Assembly: GCA_019914945.1 (NCBI GenBank)
Contig: CM034100.1
Coordinates: forward strand, 1,129,209 to 1,193,208
Direction of reading: 5' to 3'
Source of the DNA: Typha latifolia
Lineage: Eukaryota; Streptophyta; Magnoliopsida; Poales; Typhaceae
Length of the DNA stretch: 64,000 bases
Shown here: piece by piece, positions 48,396 to 59,674 of the stretch
Layout: each line of letters starts with the position of its first letter
How positions within the stretch are numbered: the first letter of the stretch is position 1
Translations under genes and position numbers: made by a program
Notes under the pieces: generated by a model
What the model saw: only the letters and a program-made list of their open reading frames with translations
The model's database searches: none
What the model was told of the DNA's origin: nothing

Positions 48396-51300
48396 CTTGA
48401 GGAAGAAACGAAGGATTTAGCGGTGGAGACGAGAGCAGAGCGGGAGAGCAAACGAGAGAATGTTAAGAGAAAGGCTAGGTTGGATATTTATCAAACATAC
48501 ACAAGTATTTTTACATAACTGCCACTGAAAACTTTTAAAATATTATAATTACCGTAATATTCTTTAAAATGTCATTATTATCACAGAGATCATTGAGCTT
48601 CATTCTGTTACTTAAATCTAAACATAAATTAATAATAAAAAAACTACTTAGCTTACCTAATATTATACTCTACTGTATTTGTTAGGAGTGTTTTATAAAT
48701 ATTTTGTTAAAACTTAATAATAATAATAATATTTTTGAATGAGTCCATTATTGGATCTTGATATGTAGAATTTTGGATTTCATTATCGTTTTTAATGATA
48801 ATTGGGTCAAAGAGGATTGGCATAATGAAGAAGCTAATCACCCAAAGGATAAAAAAGGATCAAATGATGCTTGTTATCATTGCTAATTTCTTGTGGCAAT
48901 TTTTTTAAAAAACAATTAGGAATTGATGTCAAGGATATTAATTTTATGTTATTTAAATTCTATAAATTCAATGTATAATAATGGTCTCTAATTTTATATA
49001 AAGATGATGTTAGATTTTTATATAATCGTAGAAGCAAGCAGTAATTTTAATTAATGAAGTTAGTTTACCTAAAAAAATAGTTGCCATTATAACAAATGTT
49101 AATATGACATCTCATCTTCGTGAATGTGCCAGCTCGAATTGGAACAATCCAAAACCTTCGCTAATTATAATATAATTTATCTTAATTAATGCTGTTACCT
49201 GTAAGAATATCAAGTAGTAGGTGGGGGGAGTGGGGCCTCGAGATCTGTGCTGAAAAAGATATTTTCAAGGAATTAGTCAGCTGCTACTATTTATTCTTAC
49301 AGCAACCAGACCTTCACGTTTTAATCGTGCATTAAAAGATAATTTCACATAAAAATTAAGAGAATAATTAAAGAAAATAAAATAATTATACCGTGGCTAC
49401 TAGTCAGGTTATTATTCACGACAACACTGTTATTTCAATATGTTAACAATAACTTTTAGTTGCCTACTAGAAATAACACATAAATGAAACGAGATTTATA
49501 AGAATTATTTTATTTGTTGATAAAAGACATGTAGTCTGTTTTATTGAAACAAGATAAAGACTGCAACAAAATAAGTTTGTTTGAATTAAAGTTCAACCAA
49601 ATATCAACAAACAGTATGTCACATTGTCTTCTCAACAGTCGTCTCATATCATCACAAACAACAACGCCCTAATTAGAGTGTTAACACAACCAAACCAAAA
49701 AATAATCAACATCATCATACATAATATCACTTAATTAAGCTCGACAAAATAACAAAAATTTCCTTTCAGCTAGAGCAGACCCAAACAGCTCAATCGCTCC
49801 CGCTTTAATCATGAATATCCACGATTTGAAACCATCTTCTTACCCTTCTTTACCACTTCCTCTCCTTGCAAACCTGCCCAGTAATAAAATAAAGAGATTA
49901 CGCGATGCTGGAGTTCTTCCCAAGATCTGATTTTATCAGTACAAAATTATGTTATTCATTTCCAGCCAAACACTCCAAATTAGGACCGCAACCTAAATGA
50001 GCAACCACTTTAGTATTTTTTTTTTCTACTATTCATCTTAGTATTATAAGAAAAAATATTACCAACAAAATAAGACACACAATGATGCATAAAAAGGTCT
50101 GAAGATCATATCCACTTTTAATTGGTTAACGAAATTATTTTTTGTCCCATTTTTTTTCGAAGATTGTATTCATATTTGCACCAACAAGGTTTCGTTTTCC
50201 TTCCACGTAGGATGGGGCCCATGCTCTGCATGCGTTTCCAATAATGGACGTGTTTGAACGTTACTCTCTGCCCTCCCACTCATAATGCCCAAAAGGTCTG
50301 CATCCTGAGACTTAGAAAGGTTATAAGATTCCATACAATCCGGAAAAGAACGTGGATAAAAGAACAAAACTATAGTCAATTTTGTGGAATATGGGAGTAA
50401 TATTCTGGGAATCCGAACTATAGCTGAAAAAGTTATAAAATTTTATTTTTTTCGTAATGTGATCAGATTAATATTTGATACATCTTCTATGTTTAGATTT
50501 ATTATAGTCAATAATCTGATTGACATGCGAAATATATAACTAGATTTTAATATATTAAAAACAATTATTTTTTAATTACTTAAAATATTGATAGTATTTA
50601 ATGAGTCAATATAAACAACTGTCATTATATTAATCACCCAACTTTATAAAAAGTTAGGAAGGTACTCACTTTTGATATAAGAGATTAAGAGTCCACCTTT
50701 AAATAAATTTATCATGGCAAATTGTTTAGGCATGACTTAGATTGACTGCTCGATTCAGCTAGTTTAATGACTCAGATGTGCATGTTAATTTGGAGGAGCA
50801 ACGCGACAGTTAAAAGCAATAGTTCAACAGTATAATAATTTAGAGATTAAATTAGATGTCTATGTTTATTAGCTAAAAGCTTAGTGAAACATAAATATCT
50901 TTATATTAAAAAAGTATTAATTATTTGTCAAACTTATACCTAGCATTTGGGCTTTTGAATCATCAAAATAAAATAACATCGGTAGGTTAAAATATCTTGA
51001 TCAATTCTTTTGGTGCCATCACACATTAAATAAAATATTATCTGGTAAGTAGACATTTCCATTGACAGGTAAGTTGCCTCTTTACCGGGGATTCTTGCAT
51101 GCATACTAATCTAATCTCTACAGCAGTCTGGTTGTAATAGTTCAGCAAGCGAGTGACTAATAGAAGAGAATTAGAGAGTGACTCATGAAAATTAAAAAAT
51201 ATTATTGTATAGAATTCAAGTTATTATCTCATTTAGAATGTGACTTTGATGGTGTTAGTTGACATCATTATCTTATGAGATCACTAGTCTCATCTTAATA

Positions 51301-51751
51301 TTAACTAGACATTTTTCTTCTTTCTCTTCCTCACCCTTGAGTTAGCATAATTACATTTCTACCTCCGCCACCTATCTTGACTTTTAAAATCGATCGAATC
51401 CTCTCGTTTCTTTCTCATCTAATTTGTGCACCTTTTCTATCATTATGGAAGCCTAACGAGATGAGGCATAGAGTTTTTGACTAAACTAGCCCTCCGAAAA
51501 AAAAATTGGATTATTAATTTATATAAAAATTTCAAAATCATGAATTATTATGTGTGAGGAAGAAATTTTTGAAATTTCTCTATAAATTGCTGATTAGATC
51601 ACTCACTTATATTTAAAATTCATTGAATTACAAAACGCTTTATATAAAATTTTATTACTAAAATTTAATAAATATTATACACGTTCATATATTTTAGGAG
51701 CACGACTTAGAAATTAGAAGAGTCAACTACTCATGAAGCACGAGGGTATAT

Positions 51752-51755
<4 letters not shown>

Positions 51756-51786
<31 letters not shown>
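51756..51786. repeat. (TA)n microsatellite
   Basis: A simple TA run in AT-rich intergenic DNA about 620 bases upstream of the IDM1-like start codon. Confidence 0.9.
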
Positions 51787-51793
<7 letters not shown>

Positions 51794-52264
51794 TGGATTT
51801 GATGTCCCTGTTTTGTTTTTGTTTTTGTTTTTGTTTTGTAATCCAAACATTGATTTGTGGGACCCACGCGACTGCGAATCCAAATCGGACTCTTGCAGAG
51901 AGGTACACCTAGTGGTGGATAATTATAAATAGCATCGTACACCACTTAATAAAAACCAATTTTATTTATAATAGGTGAACATATAAGGTGTTATTTGTAT
52001 TTAAAAAAAAATGGGAGAGAGAGAAGAAATCGTAAGTCTTAGAACTACCAAAACAGCTGTGGCGGGGCCACGTCCCTATATGACTTGGCGACGCCGCGTA
52101 GATCAAACGAGAAATAACGGTCTAACTCACGCCAAATTGATATATATATTCCGAGGGAAACGGATTAGTAGCCGGAATAACTGCACCGACTTAGAAGATA
52201 TAAAGTAAATTGCACTCGAATTAGGAAACTTATTCATCAAATATATTCGCTCTCAACTCCCGAG

Positions 52265-52348
52265 TCTCTCTCTCTCTCTCTCTCTCTCCGTTCTCCTTAT
52301 TAGTCCGGGGGGGATTTCTTGACCGCTAAGTTCTGGCATAAACCCTAA
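52265..52348 (+). promoter_or_regulatory. GAGA-type CT run plus telobox upstream of IDM1-like gene
   Basis: A 24-base TC run (52265-52288) and a telobox AAACCCTAA (52340-52348) lie within 145 bases upstream of the IDM1-like start codon. In Arabidopsis both element types recruit BPC and telobox-binding factors and occur in housekeeping promoters and Polycomb response elements. Function here is inferred. Confidence 0.4.
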
Positions 52349-52406
52349 GTAAACCCCTTCCAAAAACCCCCGACGTTGTCCAGGTGTTCCTTATTCGAAT
52401 CCGGTA

Positions 52407-55400
52407 ATGCCGGACGACTCCGATCCGAGGAGGGGTAAGAGGAAGAAGATAGGGAAGAAGCGGAAGCTTCTCGCCGGCGAGGAAGTCGAGGTACGTTCCT
52501 TTCGTACCAATGCGGTAGAATTTTGCGGGTTTTGATCGTAACTTAGTTCTCTTGCCAGAACTGGCGGGGGGCTCTGTTACTATATGAGATTTTTTATTTT
52601 TTTTCTTCTGTTTTTGCTTGCATGAAGGACTCTGTCTTTTTGTATTTGGCATATAATTCTTGGCCTTCAAGTTGCCGGTTCCTATATGATCTTGCTCTGA
52701 GTTGAAGTTGTAATGTGATATGCTTCTTTTAGGTGTTATCTTTCGATGAAGGGCTTTATGGGTCGTGGCATTTGGCCGTAGTCGTTGCTTGCCGTGATTC
52801 CTGTCGTTGGGTAGAGTACACCAATCTCTTGAACGATAATCGAAGTTCGAAACTTGTGGAATCTATTGCGGTATCAGCTGCTATAGAAGGCGAACGGGAA
52901 GTGACTTCGAAGTATCGTCGTGGTAGTATAAGGCCTTTGCCACCTCAACGCAGCATGCAGCCAGTGGATGTGCGGTATGGGTTGTGTGTCGATGCCTTGT
53001 TGGATGATGCCTGGTGGGAAGGTGTTGTCTTTGATCACAGGGAAGGCTTCAAAGAAAGGAAAGTGTTTTTCCCAGACCAAGGGGATCAAAGCATCGTGGA
53101 TGTTGATAGGCTGCGTGTTACTCTTCTGTGGGATGAAGTTTCTGGAGAGTGGAAACCTCGCGGTGAATGGTTATTCCTCAAGGTTATCCAGCCATACGAA
53201 GAGAAAGACGGTTTGCCTGTTTCGATTAGAGAAATTTGGTATGATTTGAGAGGGCAGCCTTCTTTCTTGAGAGAAATCACTACATGGACTAGTGGAACAC
53301 GACTTCTCTGGGATAGATTGGTCTCCAACCTGATTCAAGAATTGTGGTCTGTTGACAATGGTACATATGTTCCTGAAGGTGTTTCCAGTAACATGATAAT
53401 TGATGTTCCTAGAGATACGGCTATTCAATTGGAGTCTATTCCTTATCTTGTAGGTATTAATAACCCGAATCCTTGCTCCTTAGAGCTACATAAATCTGAT
53501 AATGATTCTTTTCTTCGAAGCTCTATGAGTTTACCACAGGGCAAGTGTGCTGCTGGTGATATTTTCAAAATACTTCCAGAATGTGGAGTTGTGGATGATC
53601 CTACTGGAGCAGTTTACCAAATGGAGTTGCTTCCAGTAAGCAATCAGGTCATTAATGATAGGATATATGGTGAACCACAGACCAAGTGCACTAGTAATCC
53701 AACAGACGAGTACCATGACACACATACAATATTGGAACATTCAAGGACTTGGAAACCTGTAAAATTTGAGGCGGAATACTTCCCTGAGGTGGCGTCGCTA
53801 TTTGCACGTGGTATGGAAAATGGAAAATTTCCACCAGAAATTTTTAGACCAGGCAACAATGATTTCAAGCTAAAGTTGAGGAAGCATCTTTCGAAATTGG
53901 GTTGGAGAATTCAGTTTAAAAGAGACACAATGCCAAGGTTTCGATATTTTTCTCCTGAGGGAAGTTGCTATTATTCCCTTCGTCAGCTCTGCCACAAACT
54001 GATGGGTGGGCATCAAAATGTAAGTCAGAGATGCAGAGATTATGATAAGTTCCAAGAAGATCAACTGGGCCAGACTAGTCACAAGAAGGATTCTGCGAAT
54101 ACTAATCCTTGTCCAGAATTTCATGTTAGTGACTCTCTAGATCATTCTTGGCAAATGGAAAAGGATAGACACCAGAAGGACCATTTCAGCCATGCGTTGG
54201 AAGAAGGTGCGGCACAGAGCAGTGAACACGTGAATGGAAATACACTCTCATCCAAATGGCTAGATTCTGACAGCCCAGAGAATTCTGCCACAGAAAGGGC
54301 TGCATCAGGGAGAGAAGATCCAGACTGGAGGGAAACTTCAACTAATGATTATATCGAACCAAAGTATATACCAGAAGCAATACCGAAGTATTTGGACTAC
54401 ATCGAATCACAGAAACAAGCTAATGGAAAGAGGCATCCAATTGGAACGACTGGTTTGCTGAGATTGAATGCTAAAAAGCATCTCTTGTCCCTTGGATGGA
54501 AAATGTCACGTAAATCAAAAAAGACAAAGAAAGAAATGCGTTATAGCTCTCCAGAGGGCAAATGCTTCATCTCTCTTGCAACAGCCTGTGAAGCATGTTT
54601 GAAAGGTGAACCCTGGGCTCTCTCTCTACCTTCCTCTAAACCTTCAGAATTTGGTGATCTTGATCTTGGTAAATTGGAAAGGAGAGGGCCTGGACATTCA
54701 AAGAAGAGAAAACCGAACCCATCTCTCTCTTCTGCACCTTCACATGGTATGTTAACTCGCTCGTCTGCTCGCTCTTTTGAGTATCAAAAATCTAAAAAAA
54801 GTACAGCATTCCATATTCCTGCAAGGGGGCGTTATGAACCTGTAAGTACTTCACCACGCCAGCTGCAGTCAAGTACAAGAAAGTCTGCTAAGACAGTTTT
54901 GTCTTGGCTGATTGACCATGACATTGTATTACCAAGGGAGAAGGTAACTTATATGCGTATAAGAGATGGGTGCCTTAAGGAGGGTCGCATAAACCGAAGT
55001 GGAATAAAGTGCACGTGTTGTAATGAGGTGTTTAGTCTTGCAAAATTTGAGGCTCATGCTGGCAACACCTCTCCACGACCTTCTGCTTACATAATGCTAC
55101 AGGATGGTAGGTCCTTATTACAATGTCTTATTCAGGGGATGGATACTAATAGGCCTGAAACTCGCCTAAAAGTGCGGTTGAAGGGTGATTATTCACATTT
55201 TGAAAGTGACGCACTCTGCTCAATCTGTCAAGCTGGTGGCGAATTATTGCTGTGTGATTGTTGTCCATCGTCATTTCATCTTGAGTGTGTTGGTTTACAG
55301 GTATCTGTATTCTGATATATTTCAAATGAGATTGTTTTGTCCAAATTTGTGCACTTAAATTCATATTCTGATATATTTTCTACCTTTTCTATGTATAGTT

Positions 55401-58400
55401 ATACCTATGTAAATGTAATTTTCTATATATAATTGCATAATAGATACATCATTGATAACATTAACTTCCTTGTTGACCTGTAAAAACTGTTTTTTTTTCT
55501 GGAATATCTTCTGATGTTGATATTTATGTAGGTTACTCCCGAAGGAAAATGGTTTTGTCCATCCTGTCAATGTGGAATTTGTGGCTCAAGCGAATACAAC
55601 TGTGACACAATGCAGTTCACGGAGACAACAGTGATGTACTGTGATCAGTGTGAGCGTGAATGTATGTTTAACTTCATCTCTCTCTTCGTATTCATTGCTG
55701 CTATATGTTGTATTATGTGACCCTGTGATGGTTGTTTTTTCTTTGGGTAGATCATGTAGGCTGCTTAGAGAAAAAAGGACTGCAGCAGCTTAGTTGCTGT
55801 CCAAGTGGTTATTGGTTCTGCAGTGATAAATGTTCAAAGGTACTTCCGATCACAGTAATATCTGTCCATCAGCATGAACCATACATCAAATACATATATG
55901 TAATTACAGTTGGACAAGTTCAAAACCAGTTGCAACTCTTCAATCTGATCAGTTTTAATATCCACGTCTCTAATTTAATTCAGAAGTTAGTTCTGTTGAG
56001 ACATTAGTAGAATGTTCCAGGTGAACAGGCAGAATGAATGGAATTAACTCAGCAAGTGCTGTATTCATATTTTGCTGCTTTTATTGGGCTACTGTTCACA
56101 TTGCAATATTATATACATTAAAAAAAATCATCTCCTCCCTCCTTTTTTCCCCTTCTCTTGGTCGGCTGTATGAACATTTTAGGAGAGTTTGCAATATGAT
56201 TTTGCTTACAATGTAATGGCAGAGTGGCTCTGCAAGACTGCAACTCAATACAACCTTCCAGAGTATTCAATCATATTCTTTGGAAGTAAAATGTATCATG
56301 TACTCTGCTGAACCTAAACCTATTATAAGATCTACCAGAACTACTTTTTTCAACTGTCTAAAAATCTTACCCTATACCTTCACAACTTTTTTGGACTATC
56401 TTTATGCTTCCGCTTATGAGTATGAAGTGTTGCATTATAATCCTTGCATGGCACTAATGTTATTAAACACATTTTCTACTTTTTTCAAATGTCTAAAAAT
56501 CTTACCCTATACCTTCGCAACTTCTTTTGGACTATCTTTATGCTTCTGCTTATGAGTATGAAGTGTTGCATTATAATCCTTGCATGGCATTAATGCTATT
56601 AAACGCATTTTCTACTTTTGATATTCGAACATTACTATCATGTTCTCCAGAATTTATACTAGCCTCAGACTGATGTATAATGGAGTAAGAAATGATGTAC
56701 ACATACCCTTCCTATGACAAGAGAATATTTCTTTCTTCATCTTTCAGTTGGTGCCCAGTTGTGCATGTTTTGAATGCTTATTCATGTTGGTGTTTACCTT
56801 ATGCAGATATTCCTTCATCTGCAGAACCTTATTGGGAAGTCGAATATGACTTCTGTTGAAGGTTTATCATGGACTATTTTGAGATCAAGCAGAGAAAATG
56901 GTGTTGCAAATGGTAATCTTGAAAGCTTGGCTGAGCACCACAGCAAGCTGTCCATTGCACTTGATGTGCTGCACGAGTGTTTCATTCCTATGACTGAACC
57001 TCGTACCATGAGTGATCTTGTTGCTGATCTGCTTTTTAATAGAGAGTGAGTTCTTTCACTTAAACTTTTATACAAAGAAAATGCAATTTATTCCTCTTTC
57101 TTTAACAAATGCATTAGACGATGCTGGATTATAGCTCTGTTACCAAATTGATTGAGTATATGTATAGCTTTGACACCAATATGTGCTATGGGAGGTATAG
57201 GGAAGAGGGTGAATAGAAGTTCAGAACCACAAATAGAGACCAAGACAGGAAAAAACAAATATTTCAAGCTAAAACAGGGATGGTTTATATGGGACTGCAG
57301 AAGTGGGTATATAAGATTTAGTCTTGGTTCTATATGCTTAGCACTCTAAAGACGGGTTGGTAAGGGATATTTTCATCACTTCTGCAGGATTAATCCCCAG
57401 TAGGGCAAAAAGACCCTGCTCAGGGTTGATCAGAGAATATTCTTGAAAGGTAAAAGAAATGAAAAAAACAATAAGAAAGAAAGACAATAGAGAAGAACAG
57501 GGAGCACTATTGCACATTTGTGCACATGTGTGGATGGATACATATCATTGTTTATGTTGTGTACTCTTACAAGCATTGCTGCTGGGACGAATGCTCAAAA
57601 GTTGTCTTTCCATAGAGTCAATCAAAAGCTATAATATCTTAGTATGCAGGCTAGTCTATTTATTGGTCAGAATCAATTTAAATTGACAGTTATAAAATTT
57701 GATCCCTCTTTCACATATATAGCATGCTAGGTCCTCCTGTTATAATCCTTGTTTACTTTAGGAGTCAGGGGAAGACTTTTTGGTCCAGATGTAATTTACA
57801 CTTTAGCCTTAGGGATGCTGTGTTTGGCAATATATTTTTAGTTCTGCATAATGACCCATTTTCTGTTATCTTTTTCTTGGACATACATTCTTTTTCACTA
57901 AGATGAAGTCCCATCTCTAACTAAATACTTTTATTATTTCCTTGCAGATCAGAACTTAATCGACTTAATTTTTGGGGTTTTTACACAATGCTTCTTGAGA
58001 AAGGAGATGAGCTAATAGCTGTGGCTACATTTAGGTTTTTTTTTTTTTTTTTTGGCATCCGCTTGCATATGAGCATTCAGGATTTGCTTCGTTGGAGCGT
58101 AAATTGTTCTATTGTCTTGATCAGGGTCTATGGTGAAAAGATCGCAGAAATGCCTCTTGTGGGTACTCGCATTCAACATCGTCGACGAGGAATGTGCCGC
58201 CTTCTTGTAGGTGAACTGGAGAAGGTAATAAAATCAAATTCTTTTCTAGGTTATTGTCAAGTACCTTATAGGATTGATAGAAATGAGTGACAGTTATCTT
58301 CAAATCTTGTCCGTGGAGAGAAATTTGCTTTCTTAGAATCATATCCATGAGTGCCATTTATATTGACTTAGTTAAACCTCTAAGTTAACTATGTCAATCC

Positions 58401-59674
58401 TGTCTCACTACTTATCCCTGCTCACACCTTACCTTAATGTGCCATCTGAGCAAAGTTCATATCCAGATATTTGCTTATCTAACAGACTAAGCATTTACTC
58501 TCAACGTATGAATATCAAGGTGAAGATACCATCTCTAGTATCAGCCTATCATGCATTATTTCCTTTTCGGTAGTGTTATGCTTTTAAGTTCACCTGATAC
58601 ACAATTTTCATTTTGACCTTCACATCTGCCTGGACCGAGTTTAATTTTATATTATTATAGATATCTTCATAGGCGAGTCAGGTGAATCAGATTATTTGTC
58701 TTATTTACCTATTCGTTTTTTTTTTGTTGAGAAAAATGGCTAATCAGACGAGGTGCTGCATAATATTTTCTGTACACACTTTCTTCCAAATTGACATTTT
58801 GTACAGTGACAATATGTTGTAAAAGGCACTACCTGTTGTTAGGCAATTCATGCTTTGATGTCAATTTAGTTCAACAATGATAGTGCCTGCTTACCTGTTT
58901 GCCTTTTCTCACTTATTTTCCAGTTGCTTTCTGCATTGGAGGTGGAACGACTAATATTACCCGCAGTTCCTCAGCTTCTTGGAACATGGACAAATTCCTT
59001 TGGGTTTACTATGATGACCAGTTCTGAGATATCAGAGTTAACAAAATATGCCCTTCTCAACTTTCAAGGAACTACCATGTGTCAGAAATTCATAAATAAA
59101 GCCGTGGACGTTCCAAGAGAACTAACAGGTATCTCTCTCCCACCTCGTATATCACTATATCGCATATATGCAACCTCCTTCTTCCGTGACCCAAGATCCC
59201 CTTTTTTACGCCTCCATGTCGCCACACCACATGGGTGTTGGTATGTGAACATGCAAACGTGTGGGAAGTATAAATGCATGTATTCTCATATGCATTTGTG
59301 TGTGCTTTCATGTTTGTATTTTCTTGAAGCTAATTTTTGTACAACTTGCTCCTTAATTCACAGGAATTCTTAGTCCACCTAGTAGGAAGCAAAGAAAGTG
59401 CAGCAATGACACCATTACTTCTGAGGCGGAGGCAAATTTGGAGTCTCCCACGGTATCACCAGTCCTTGCTGATGAAGTAAGATATTTGCCGTGTGGAAAT
59501 GCTTTTGAAGGGAACAACAGCTATCGAACTCATGTTGCACAATCTCTTGAAAACAGCTATGAAACTCATACTTCACCTTCTCCTCCAATCAATAGTTGCA
59601 CAGACCTATCCGTGGACACCGAACAGAATAAAATTGGCAGGGACATCACAATTAGGTGTGTTTTCTTTGAATAG
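52407..59674 (+). CDS. IDM1-like PHD-finger/GNAT histone acetyltransferase
   Basis: IDM1-type nuclear proteins read chromatin and acetylate histone H3 to permit active DNA demethylation. Exons are 52407-52490, 52733-55300, 55532-55661, 55751-55839, 56807-57045, 57948-58034, 58125-58224, 58924-59128 and 59364-59674, giving 1,270 residues with closed phases. The N-terminus is a basic nuclear-signal-like stretch (RRGKRKKIGKKRK). An Agenet/Tudor-like region follows at about 29-175 (YGLCVDALLDDAWWEG). Two related repeats lie near 405-455 and 570-650, each ending in a SPEG motif (FRYFSPEGSCYYSLRQ; RYSSPEGKCFISLATA), consistent with the MBD-like DUF7028 units of IDM1. A TIFY-binding-type domain begins near 745 (KSAKTVLSWLIDHDIVLP). 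The PHD finger starts near 853 (CSICQAGGELLLCDCC) and a second Cys-rich part follows. The GNAT domain spans about 1,000-1,160 (ELNRLNFWGFYTMLLE; GTRIQHRRRGMCRLLVGELE, the acetyl-CoA loop). A Ser/Asn-rich tail ends the protein. Which IDM1-like paralogue this is stays open. Confidence 0.92.
56341..56611. repeat. Tandem duplication of a 135-base unit
   Basis: Units 56341-56475 and 56476-56611 are nearly identical. Both begin CTACTTTTTTCAA and contain CTTACCCTATACCTTC and TATGAGTATGAAGTGTTGC. A third partial start (CTACTTTT) follows at 56612. They lie in intron 4 of the IDM1-like gene. Confidence 0.95.

Larger units (their letters stand above)
48396..52406. other. Divergent intergenic region between MTP1 and the IDM1-like gene
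   Basis: The left end (48396 to about 48480) is probably the MTP1 leader exon and promoter. The rest is very AT-rich, with a TA microsatellite at 51756-51786 and a TTTTTG repeat near 51811-51838. A small minus-strand stretch at 49809-49873 looks like a terminal exon remnant (see findings). The right 150 bases hold a CT run and a telobox before the IDM1-like start. Confidence 0.5.
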
